A stretch of DNA of 6,007 nucleotides from JAQIBY01 sp964418565 (GCA_964418565.1 CAYQMB010000148.1:1-6007), one strand, 5' to 3'. Counted from the first letter of the stretch, positions 1-5,432 are shown. Translations and numbers: made by a program. The notes: generated by a model not told the origin, from the letters alone.

Positions 1-912
1 ATTGTGGTCATTGAAAACAAACTGGATGACAGTGGGCGTGATGTTACCTGGCAGTTGTTAAAATATGCCTCTTACTGTGCAAGCCTGACAAAAAGCCAAA
101 TCAAAACTATTTTTCAGGCCTACCTTGACAAAGAAAAAGCAAACAAAAAAGCGGAACAGGAAATCATTGATTTTTATAATGCTGAGAGTTACGATGAATT
201 GGAACTGAATATAAATCAACGGTTGATTATGGTCGCCGGTGGATTCAGAAAAGAAGTAACATCTACAGTGCTCTGGCTACTTGATAATTATAAACTCAAG
301 ATACAATGCTTTAAAGTTACGCCATACACCCTTGACAATGAGCTCATTTTAAGTGTGGATCAAATCATTCCTGTGAAAGAAACAGAAGAATATCAAATCC
401 GTATGGCTAACAAAAATAAAGATGAGGCAGAAACCAAAGATGAAATTAAAACACGATTCAAAGTACGTCTCGAATTCTGGCAAGAATTGTTGGATCATTT
501 TAATCAAACCCAATCCGACAGGTTTCAAAACATCAATCCTAAAAGGGATAACTGGCTGACAGGCGGCATAGGCATTAGTGGTTTCGGATTGAATTTTGTT
601 GCATCCCAAAACTTTGCACGCACTGAGGTTATGTTTGCAAAACCTAAAAAAGAAACAAACGAACAATATTTTGATGTTCTTTTTCAAAATAAAGATGAAA
701 TTGAAAACGAGTTTGGGACTTCTTTAATTTGGGAACGGCGTGAAGATAAACTTTCATGCAGAATAAAGCATGAAAAACAAGGTTTGAATTATTACAACAA
801 AGAAGATTGGCCTGCAATGATTGATTTTATGGTGGATTCTATGTTGAGGATGGAAAAGGTTTTTGTAAAACGATTGGAGAAAATCAATAAAAAGCTAAAT
901 ATAAAATCGTAA
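1..912 (+). CDS. PD-(D/E)xK nuclease-like protein with C-terminal DUF4268 domain (5' partial)
   Basis: The reading frame is open from the first base, so the N-terminus lies upstream; the GTG at position 4 is probably internal. Visible residues 1-303 begin with a strand reading IVVIENKL followed by QLLKYAS. The E-x-K in IENKL and the following Q/K-Y helix look like the second half of a PD-(D/E)xK nuclease core, with the preceding Asp off the window. Residues ~145-300 have the DUF4268 pattern: FWQELLDHF, then RDNWLTGGIG, then FDVLFQNKDEIENEFG, LIWERRED, and a closing amphipathic helix. In this family the DUF4268 follows a nuclease-like region, and such proteins are common in defence and mobile contexts. 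The biochemical function is not established. It ends 2 bp before the convergent stop of the HNH gene. The domain call is fairly sure; the nuclease activity is inferred. Confidence 0.8.
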   Translation: MVVIENKLDDSGRDVTWQLLKYASYCASLTKSQIKTIFQAYLDKEKANKKAEQEIIDFYNAESYDELELNINQRLIMVAGGFRKEVTSTVLWLLDNYKLKIQCFKVTPYTLDNELILSVDQIIPVKETEEYQIRMANKNKDEAETKDEIKTRFKVRLEFWQELLDHFNQTQSDRFQNINPKRDNWLTGGIGISGFGLNFVASQNFARTEVMFAKPKKETNEQYFDVLFQNKDEIENEFGTSLIWERREDKLSCRIKHEKQGLNYYNKEDWPAMIDFMVDSMLRMEKVFVKRLEKINKKLNIKS

Positions 913-914
913 CA

Positions 915-1685
915 TCACCCCAAAAACACCTCATCCATGTGATATTCCAAAAATCGCTTTTCAGGGGTAAAGCGATGGGGCAATTCAAGACTTTTACGTT
1001 TTAAAATGGCAAAATGCGTTTCAAAATAATCCGCATCGGCTTTGGCTTTCAATTTTTCGGATAAAACAAAGGTATAATCCGGCTTTATGCCTATTAGACC
1101 TTTGTCAAAGGCTGCATCATACAGTTTTGATAAACAAATGCCATTGGTTGGATTCAAACGCTCCATTTTATTAGCAGCCCAGGGTATAATGTGGCTCGCG
1201 TTAAGCAATTCCGGCAAGTCTATGCCGGTTACAGCACAACGATTTTGATAATTGGATAAAACAATCTCTCGGAAAACATGCTGATTGACTCGAGTTTTAA
1301 CAACACGTTCTTTTTCGTCTCCTTTATTACCCTCACCTTGCGGTAAAATGGCTTCAAATTTGGTTTCAAGGCTTTTCTGTTCGAATTGTGCCAAAATCCG
1401 CTCACTTTCAAACAACAAGCTTTCTTTATCATCAATAAATTCATCCCAAATGGGCTGCACCTGATTAGCTCCCCCGGACAGACCGGAAACGCCTCGCGCT
1501 TGATGATATGGATCAACACTGGCAAAATTCACCAGCCTCATTGATACAGAGCTGGGTGTGCGCTCAATTAATTGCGCCAAACGAATAATATCCGGATTGC
1601 TTTTGTGCATTTTCCCAAATGGCAATTTCAAATACAAATTGAAAGCAAGTATTAACTCTTTTCGTGTCCAGCGTCGTCGTTTCAT
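915..1685 (-). CDS. HNH endonuclease, predicted restriction endonuclease type
   Basis: A 256-residue protein. Residues 1-~85 (RWTRKELILAFNLYLKLPFG, later RTPSSVSMRLVNFASVDPYH) form an N-terminal helical, probably winged-helix DNA-binding region that I recognise from a common bacterial HNH family. The HNH domain covers ~145-205: C150-AVTG, H165 in ASHIIPW, N181 in NPTNGICLS, and D190/D194 in LYDAAFDKG. The third catalytic or metal position is Asp190 where the other HNH protein in this window has His255, a substitution I remember as frequent in these families. The protein probably makes metal-dependent DNA cuts and may act as a type IV-like or solitary restriction enzyme; the substrate is unknown. 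The ATG at 1685 opens MKRRRWTRKE, a natural family start. It is transcribed against gene 1 and is divergent from the gene at 1852. No partner methylase is adjacent. Confidence 0.85.
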   Translation of the reverse strand: MKRRRWTRKELILAFNLYLKLPFGKMHKSNPDIIRLAQLIERTPSSVSMRLVNFASVDPYHQARGVSGLSGGANQVQPIWDEFIDDKESLLFESERILAQFEQKSLETKFEAILPQGEGNKGDEKERVVKTRVNQHVFREIVLSNYQNRCAVTGIDLPELLNASHIIPWAANKMERLNPTNGICLSKLYDAAFDKGLIGIKPDYTFVLSEKLKAKADADYFETHFAILKRKSLELPHRFTPEKRFLEYHMDEVFLG

Positions 1686-1705
1686 GATGATTATTTTTTT
1701 GAAAA

Positions 1706-1713
1706 CAAAGTTC
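1706..1713 (-). promoter_or_regulatory. Possible -7 box for the minus-strand HNH gene
   Basis: On the minus strand the bases read GAACTTTG, one mismatch from the Bacteroidetes -7 consensus TAnnTTTG, about 20 bp before the ATG at 1685. No convincing -33 TTTG is seen at the usual distance, so this is weak. Confidence 0.25.
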
Positions 1714-1729
1714 TAACTTAAATATCAAT

Positions 1730-1740
1730 GATGAATCATC
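1730..1740. promoter_or_regulatory. 11-bp palindrome GATGA-A-TCATC between divergent genes
   Basis: A perfect 5-bp inverted repeat around a single central base lies between the divergent HNH gene (915-1685) and the small membrane-protein gene (1852). Its position just upstream of the possible HNH promoter would suit a regulator site, but no regulator is identified and a short palindrome in AT-rich DNA may be chance. Confidence 0.25.
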
Positions 1741-1745
1741 CATAT

Positions 1746-1779
1746 TTAATACCCTTCAAAAATTAATACCCTTCAAAAA
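1746..1779. repeat. Perfect tandem repeat, two 17-bp units
   Basis: The unit TTAATACCCTTCAAAAA occurs twice head to tail with no mismatch (1746-1762 and 1763-1779). It sits in the 166-bp divergent intergenic region. It may be an iterated protein-binding site or a replication-slippage product. The second unit's CTTCA also pairs with TGAAG at 1782-1786 as a weak hairpin. Confidence 0.85.
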
Positions 1780-1851
1780 AATGAAGTAGTTAAAACCGTA
1801 AAATACTACAATTTTATTAACTTTATCAAAAATAAAAACAAACTAATATAC

Positions 1852-2292
1852 ATGAAACATCTCATTGCATTCTTAGTCTTTCTTATTTTGATTTTGTCTG
1901 TATCAGCAATTATGGCACAAACAGACACAACTATCAAGGACACTTCATTCTCAAAAAGTAATGATTTTAAAATTTATTCAGGTTCTGAATTGGCTGCTAA
2001 GCATCTTGAAAAGGCTGGTAGTTTACTAGCACTAGGCGTAGAAATTCCGTTAATATCTGGTGGTGTTAGCGCTGCAATCATTTATATAGGAGAAATGAGT
2101 CAAACATCCCTTTTAATTGGAGGTGGCATAGGCATAACCGGTGCAATTGTTGGAGTAATTTGCTTAATTAATGCAGGAGGCAATCTTAAAAAAGCAAGCA
2201 AATTCTTATCAAGTCCAAATGAACAATTCGAATGGATTCCCATGGGGATGAGTTCAACAGAAAACGGTCTTGGCCTGGTGTATCAATTTTAA
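1852..2292 (+). CDS. Small exported or membrane protein of unknown function
   Basis: A 146-residue protein. Residues 1-22 are a typical signal peptide or N-terminal anchor: a Lys, then a long Leu/Ile/Phe stretch, then SAIMAQ with a plausible cleavage site. After a polar Ser/Thr/Lys segment (23-50) come two hydrophobic stretches, ~56-80 and ~86-108, both rich in Gly and Ile, which look like a transmembrane hairpin. They are flanked by similar short motifs, HLEKAGSLL before and NAGGNLKKA after. The protein ends in GLGLVYQF; a terminal Phe is seen in many Bacteroidetes envelope proteins. I recognise the general type (short Bacteroidetes hypothetical proteins with a Gly-rich membrane hairpin) but no function. 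The ATG at 1852 begins directly with the signal peptide. The HNH gene follows 20 bp downstream on the same strand, so co-transcription is possible. Its composition is AT-rich, unlike the HNH gene. Confidence 0.7.
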   Translation: MKHLIAFLVFLILILSVSAIMAQTDTTIKDTSFSKSNDFKIYSGSELAAKHLEKAGSLLALGVEIPLISGGVSAAIIYIGEMSQTSLLIGGGIGITGAIVGVICLINAGGNLKKASKFLSSPNEQFEWIPMGMSSTENGLGLVYQF

Positions 2293-2312
2293 TTTTTAAG
2301 ATAATACCTTAA

Positions 2313-3269
2313 ATGCCCTCCATTTCATCCCACATCCTCTCCCTCAAACGGGGCCCCACAAAATACGGAGCGGCGCCGCACAAACCGGTGTTGCTGCTGG
2401 CGGTGATAAAAGGATTTGAAGATGGTTTGTATCATAGCCGGGAGGTGGAAATCTCAGACGAGCTGCTGCTGAATTTTCACGATCTGTGGAGCGCTCTGGT
2501 GAAAACGGGGCATGTTCCCAATTTTTCGCTGCCGTTTTTTCACCTGAAAAATGAAAAGGGCAATTTCTGGGAGCTCATTACCTATCCGGGGCGAGAGATT
2601 CCGACAACAAAAAGCAAGTCCATCAAAAGTTTTAAAGCACTCACGGAAACGGTTTTCTGTGCCCGCCTTTCCGATGAATTCTACCGCATATTGATGGATC
2701 CGGCACAGCGGGAGGAACTAAAACAAGCCATGCTGGAAACCTATTTTGGAATCAAATCTGCATACATACCGGCAACGGATTATACCCAACAAGTGGAATC
2801 CCAGATGCTGTACGACCCGGAAACGAATTACGCCCGGAAAGTAAAACGCCAGATTGAAGAACAGCACATTGATGCAAAAGAAGAATACGTGGTGCTACGC
2901 TCCTCCGTCTTCCGCAAAGCCATTGTTAAAATATACAATTACCAGTGTGCTGTCACCGGACTGAAAGTTATGGACAAACGCAACCGGCCTTTGCTTGAAG
3001 CAGCTCACATCAGTCCTTTTTCTGAAACATACAACGATTCGGTACGCAACGGCATTGCGCTTTCACCCACCTTTCACAAAGCTTTCGACAAAGGACTGCT
3101 TGGCATTTCGGATGATTACCGTGTGGTGCTGCATCCGGATTTGCGTGATGAAAGCCGGGATTTCTCTCTATCCCGCTATGTTGGAAAAAACATCATTTTG
3201 CCGGGCAGCACAGAATTCTACCCGTCACGTTCTCACCTCCGCTCCCACCGGCAACGGTTTGGGATGTGA
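2313..3269 (+). CDS. HNH endonuclease, putative type IV-like restriction enzyme (copy 1)
   Basis: A 318-residue protein. The N-terminal domain, ~1-150, starts ILSLKRGPTKYGAAPHKPVLLLAVIKG; the HKP-x-LLL helix after a basic loop is a hallmark of N-terminal domains of predicted HNH restriction enzymes. It is reminiscent of the sulfur-binding domain of ScoMcrA-type enzymes that recognise phosphorothioate DNA; that comparison is inference. The C-terminal HNH domain, ~195-275, shows C212-AVTG, H232 in AAHISP, N246 in RNGIALS and H255 in FHKAFDKG, so the H-N-H set is complete and the enzyme is probably active. The ATG at 2313 is the start: the only in-frame sequence before it is not family-like, and the downstream paralogue starts at the aligned codon. 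It lies 20 bp after the membrane-protein gene. The gene is clearly more GC-rich than its neighbours, suggesting separate acquisition. No adjacent methylase is seen. Confidence 0.87.
   Translation: MPSISSHILSLKRGPTKYGAAPHKPVLLLAVIKGFEDGLYHSREVEISDELLLNFHDLWSALVKTGHVPNFSLPFFHLKNEKGNFWELITYPGREIPTTKSKSIKSFKALTETVFCARLSDEFYRILMDPAQREELKQAMLETYFGIKSAYIPATDYTQQVESQMLYDPETNYARKVKRQIEEQHIDAKEEYVVLRSSVFRKAIVKIYNYQCAVTGLKVMDKRNRPLLEAAHISPFSETYNDSVRNGIALSPTFHKAFDKGLLGISDDYRVVLHPDLRDESRDFSLSRYVGKNIILPGSTEFYPSRSHLRSHRQRFGM
2328..2415 (+). repeat. Direct repeat, copy 1 (5' end of HNH gene)
   Basis: This 88-bp stretch aligns without gaps to 5920-6007 with five mismatches (at 2351, 2355, 2356, 2357 and 2360). 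The first 23 bp and the last 55 bp are identical. The window ends at 6007, so the repeat very likely continues through more of the gene. The copies are in the same orientation, 3592 bp apart. Confidence 0.95.
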
Positions 3270-3342
3270 TTTTCAGGCAAGAGCTTCAATACGGAGTACC
3301 ATTTTTGCGTGAGGGCGGCGCCGAAAAGCCTGCCGAAACAGC

Positions 3343-3414
3343 GGCTTATGGTGCATGAGCTGCGGCAGAGTGTAGCCTGGCGGAACTCCTGCAGCAGCAC
3401 ATCATGCACAAGCC
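3343..3414. repeat. Imperfect inverted repeat (arm 2 of the structured element)
   Basis: Three paired blocks make a long hairpin: GGCTT 3343-3347 with AAGCC 3410-3414, GTGCATGA 3351-3358 with TCATGCAC 3402-3409, and GCTGC 3359-3363 with a GCAGC at 3391-3395 or 3394-3398. Small bulges separate the blocks (3348-3350 on one side, 3399-3401 on the other). Confidence 0.8.
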
Positions 3415-3444
3415 GGTGTAATGCAGCTTGCAGGCAAAGACCGA

Positions 3445-3537
3445 CCCGGTAGTCTTTCACACCGGTTTTTTAACAGAGCATCCGCGCTTTACACCTGATA
3501 AAAATTTTCAACGGCAGGCAGAAAACAGACTACCGGG
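3445..3537. repeat. 11-bp perfect inverted repeat (arm 1 of the structured element)
   Basis: CCCGGTAGTCT at 3445-3455 is the exact reverse complement of AGACTACCGGG at 3527-3537, with a 71-bp spacer. The outer bases do not extend the pairing. The spacer is AT-rich and variable-looking, as expected for a hairpin arm with a large loop. Confidence 0.9.
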
Positions 3538-3628
3538 ACACGCCCAAATTTTAACTAAAAAACACAAAAACCAAAACCTTACCAATTCTCAGATTACAAC
3601 TCCCGTCGCATTCCGTGCATTTTTTTTG

Positions 3629-3636
3629 TACCTTTA
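3629..3636 (+). promoter_or_regulatory. Possible orphan -7 box facing into the truncated restriction gene
   Basis: TACCTTTA after a T-tract matches the Bacteroidetes -7 consensus TAnnTTTG except for the last base. No TTTG is seen at the -33 distance. It points rightward, antisense to the pseudogene, with no real gene after it: the ATG at 3645 opens only four codons, and the one at 3672 opens a shadow frame. It may be the leftover 5' region of a lost gene, or chance. Confidence 0.2.
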
Positions 3637-3655
3637 CTGCCTGAATGCGAAACCA

Positions 3656-4390
3656 TTAAAACCAAAATACCATGAGGACTTCTTCAAGGTTGTCCTGCTC
3701 AAAAATATTTTCCGGGATCAGCTTACGCACTTTCATAAACCAGATAAACATGATGCGGGTAATCATCCGTATAATGGCAATTTCGCGACCATTTTTTTCC
3801 TGCTCTGCATGCTCCGGGAATTGGGTGCTGTCAATAGCCCAGAAATACCAGTGCTGGAGCATTTGATAAAATTCTTTGGTGATAGGTTCAACACTGAATG
3901 CTTCCTGGATGCTGTCAGCAGACGTGAAATCGCATTTAGAGATGCGAGTTACAAAGGTTTTATTGGTTTGTTCCGGACTGACAAAATATGTGTAACGTTT
4001 GAAAGCAGTAAAATCCCGTTTACTGCCAATATAATTTGTACGGATAAAGCTGAAGCGGAAACTACCGGCATCATCATAAAAAATAAAAAAAGCGGTATCC
4101 TTATCTTCTTCTTTCAGGATTTTTTTTGCGATATCGTATTGCTTTTTCTTGCCGCTTTTGCCGGTAAGCTCATCCAGGCATCGAGCAGTAATAAGGATAA
4201 GGTCTTCATTATTTGTCAATTCGGCTTCACCGGCTTTTGCAATGTCGGTAAATTTTTGTTGAGCTTCCTCATCTTCATCAAAAAGTTAATCCAGATTATC
4301 ATCTTCAGGTTTAAAAGATGTCATTTTTTTTCTGAAAAAAAGTTTTAAATCGCTGATACTAAAGTTATCGGCAATGCTTTGGATTTCCAT
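3656..4390 (-). pseudogene. Truncated type IIG restriction enzyme/methyltransferase (Eco57I-like), N-terminal remnant
   Basis: The minus strand from the ATG at 4388-4390 reads MEIQSIADNFSISDLKLFF and on to an in-frame TAA at codon 35 (4286-4288). The same frame then continues through codon 244. Codons ~111-117 (FRFSFIR), ~168-187 (EPITKEFYQMLQHWYFWAID) and ~200-220 (NGREIAIIRMITRIMFIWF and on) are the N-terminal region I recognise from Bacteroidetes type IIG enzymes, which join a nuclease, an adenine-methyltransferase and a specificity domain in one chain of roughly a thousand residues. The family match stops after LIPENIFEQDNLEEVL; MVFWF and a stop at 3656-3658 follow, so the methylase and target-recognition parts are gone. 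With an early nonsense codon and no methylase motifs it cannot work as a restriction-modification enzyme. A TTG restart at 4219 would make 187 residues, but nothing suggests it is used. Confidence 0.8.
4286..4288 (-). other. In-frame nonsense codon in the restriction-gene remnant
   Basis: TAA on the minus strand interrupts a frame that is otherwise open from 4390 to 3659 and is acidic and family-like on both sides (PEDDNLD, then LFDEDEEAQQ). One base change from GAA, CAA, AAA or a Tyr codon would explain it. A sequencing error cannot be excluded, though the 3' loss makes the gene dead regardless. Confidence 0.85.
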
Positions 4391-4627
4391 GTTATAATGC
4401 TTTTAAAATACCGTTAAAGATAAAAAATAAGCATAGAAAACAAAAATCCCGGATGATTTAGCCACCAACCCTACAGATTACCCCCAAATTTTGATAAATC
4501 TTTACAATTGCGTAATTTGGATGGATTTTAATACAACAAATTGCAGTACGCGTTGTGAGACAGTTTGGCGAAGAAAGTACCTGTGTTTTGGATGTTAAAA
4601 CTTAAAAATTGTTAAAAAACATGTTAA
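4391..4627. other. AT-rich intergenic region without a recognisable gene
   Basis: Between the start of the restriction-gene remnant and the toxin promoters I see no ORF, RNA gene or strong repeat. Weak items are TAAAGATA at 4415-4422 (minus strand TATCTTTA, one mismatch from a -7 box, suitably placed for the old restriction gene) and an 8-bp palindrome AACATGTT at 4618-4625 just before the toxin promoter. Confidence 0.5.
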
Positions 4628-4646
4628 TAATTTTGTTTTAATTAAC
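4623..4646. promoter_or_regulatory. Candidate operator of the toxin-antitoxin operon
   Basis: GTTAAT at 4623-4628 and ATTAAC at 4641-4646 are exact inverted half-sites separated by 12 bp. They overlap the upstream -7 box and the -33 of the downstream promoter. HigA-like antitoxins repress their own operons by binding inverted repeats at the promoter, so this is a reasonable place for autoregulation. The assignment is inferred from position; AT-rich inverted repeats of this size can be chance. Confidence 0.35.
4628..4635 (+). promoter_or_regulatory. Upstream -7 box (P1) of the toxin operon
   Basis: TAATTTTG matches TAnnTTTG exactly and would start transcription about 25 bases before the toxin ATG. 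Its -33 partner is poor: only TTG at 4609-4611, with a shorter spacing than usual. Confidence 0.45.
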
Positions 4647-4662
4647 CTATAGCTTAATTTTG
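4632..4662 (+). promoter_or_regulatory. Downstream promoter (P2) of the toxin operon
   Basis: TTTG at 4632-4635, then 19 bp, then TAATTTTG at 4655-4662: a full match to the Bacteroidetes -33/-7 promoter (TTTG, N19-21, TAnnTTTG). The -7 box ends 2 bp before the toxin ATG at 4665, so transcription from here would begin in or right after the start codon and give a leaderless or 5'-truncated toxin message. Confidence 0.6.
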
Positions 4663-4664
4663 TA

Positions 4665-5048
4665 ATGCGAGAATACGTTAAAATATTAGAATCTGAAAAA
4701 CGTAAAATATGTATTGACAAGGAAAATTATCCCATATTTATAAATGCTTTTGAGTCTGATGAGAAATTGAAAGATAAATTTCGCCAAAGGGCAGATGCAA
4801 TTCTCAGGGGTTTTATTAAAAAAGACATTTATGAAAAAGTAAAGGGTTATAAAACTATCTGGGAGATAAAGTTGTTTAAACAAAGTAAAGGAAGGAATTA
4901 TAGATTTTATTGCAAGCAAATCGAAACAAAAGAGAAAACAGTTTACATTATTGTAGTTGATCTTTTTAAAAAACAATCACAAGATATACCAAAACATATT
5001 AAGAAAAAACTTAAAAAAATAGATCAGTATGAGTACAAAACTCAATAA
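4665..5048 (+). CDS. RelE/HigB-like toxin of a type II toxin-antitoxin system
   Basis: A 127-residue basic protein. The RelE/ParE-fold core is at ~40-120: a helix with LRGFIKKDIYEKVKGY, then the strands TIWEIKLFKQ, GRNYRFYCKQI and VYIIVVDLFKKQSQDIP, ending in the helix HIKKKLKKI. WEIKL, then GRNYRFY, then a VVDLFKK strand is the usual layout of the HigB/phage Gp49-like group, which are mostly ribosome-dependent mRNA-cleaving toxins. The toxin gene comes first, the arrangement typical of higBA rather than relBE. Its last 20 bp overlap the antitoxin start, implying coupled translation. The ATG at 4665 is the only reasonable start; no other Met codon occurs in the first 120 residues. It is ~15-30 residues longer at the N-terminus than a minimal HigB. 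Function is inferred from family. Confidence 0.8.
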   Translation: MREYVKILESEKRKICIDKENYPIFINAFESDEKLKDKFRQRADAILRGFIKKDIYEKVKGYKTIWEIKLFKQSKGRNYRFYCKQIETKEKTVYIIVVDLFKKQSQDIPKHIKKKLKKIDQYEYKTQ

Positions 5049-5430
5049 CTCAGAAATCAAAAATTATTTCGATGATATTTTTACCTTTAAATCCCATGAT
5101 GATAAGCTTGAGCATGAAGCAATCATGCTAAATGCTCGTATCATGCAGCTTACAGAAAAAGCCTTGGAAAGGAAAGGTTGGAATAAGAAAATTTTGGCAA
5201 AGAAAATTGGCACTTCTGCATCTTATCTCACTCAGCTTTTTATGGACAATAAGCTTGTAAATCTTAAAATGATGGCAAAAATACAAGATGCACTTGACAT
5301 CAATTTCAAAATGGATTATGAAGCTGAAAATGAAACCTGCTTTACATTTAAACGATATAAAAATGCTGTTAGGGCTCCTTTAGAGAAAAAGGACATAAAT
5401 GCTACTAATGAAACTCAAATGGCAGGATAA
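5029..5430 (+). CDS. HigA-like XRE-family antitoxin with C-terminal extension
   Basis: A 133-residue protein. Residues ~42-96 are a helix-turn-helix of the XRE/HigA type: GWNKKILAKKIGTSASYLTQ then LVNLKMMAKIQDALDINFKM, with the second and third helices around 54-72. The N-terminal ~40 residues are a charged helical region. After the HTH a tail of ~37 residues (97-133) contains a short aromatic patch, CFTFKRY, and then a polar, probably disordered end. In toxin-antitoxin-chaperone systems such a tail (chaperone-addiction region) makes the antitoxin dependent on a SecB-like chaperone, and a SecB-like gene does follow; the tail's role here is inferred. It should bind and neutralise the upstream toxin and repress the operon. 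The start overlaps the toxin by 20 bp, and the stop is 2 bp before the next gene. Confidence 0.85.
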   Translation: MSTKLNNSEIKNYFDDIFTFKSHDDKLEHEAIMLNARIMQLTEKALERKGWNKKILAKKIGTSASYLTQLFMDNKLVNLKMMAKIQDALDINFKMDYEAENETCFTFKRYKNAVRAPLEKKDINATNETQMAG

Positions 5431-5432
5431 TT

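Larger units (their letters stand above)
3307..3545 (-). repeat. Structured non-coding element, GGGCGTG...CACGC type
   Basis: This fills most of the 386-bp gap between the HNH gene and the truncated restriction gene and has no convincing ORF. Read on the minus strand it starts GGGCGTGTCCC and ends CCCTCACGC. Its ends pair as a 5-bp terminal stem (3307-3311 with 3539-3543). Inside, an 11-bp perfect inverted repeat (CCCGGTAGTCT 3445-3455 with 3527-3537) forms the first arm. A second imperfect arm pairs 3343-3347 with 3410-3414, 3351-3358 with 3402-3409 (8 bp perfect) and 3359-3363 with 3391-3395 or 3394-3398. A further 7-bp inverted repeat (3413-3419 with 3459-3465) could compete. Between the arms the minus strand reads TCGGTCTTTGCC then TGCAAGCTGCATT. 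From memory this plan matches an interspersed element seen often between Bacteroidetes genes, but I cannot name it or verify it. It may be a folded RNA or a mobile hairpin element. Confidence 0.6.

Noticed and set aside
349..687. Minus-strand open frame of 112 codons
   Set aside because: It is antisense to the DUF4268 gene and its Phe/Cys-rich sequence resembles no family. The frames at 1229-1525, 3672-3866 and 4686-4976 were rejected for the same reason.
1746..1779. CRISPR-like array
   Set aside because: There are just two adjacent 17-bp units with no spacer between them and no cas genes nearby.
2995..3312. Plus-strand open frame of 105 codons
   Set aside because: It overlaps the catalytic part of the HNH gene in another frame; the HNH frame carries the conserved residues.
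3233..3460. Minus-strand open frame of 75 codons
   Set aside because: It crosses the end of the HNH gene and the structured hairpins. Its Cys- and Arg-rich sequence is what translated stem sequence looks like, and the pairing pattern explains the region better.
3307..3545. HEARO/omega RNA of an IscB-type nuclease
   Set aside because: An HNH gene next to a structured element suggested it, but neither HNH protein here has a RuvC-like or bridge-helix region, and the element's borders and two-arm plan do not match what I know of those RNAs.
3270..3655. Transposase remnant or insertion sequence
   Set aside because: No transposase motif was found in any frame and no target-site duplication is evident at the element's ends; only the hairpins and short terminal pairing are supported.
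3428..4348. Long plus-strand open frame of 306 codons
   Set aside because: It is antisense to the type IIG remnant, whose minus-strand frame shows clear family sequence. The plus-strand product is rich in Phe, Cys and Ile runs typical of a shadow frame, and its start lies inside the structured element.
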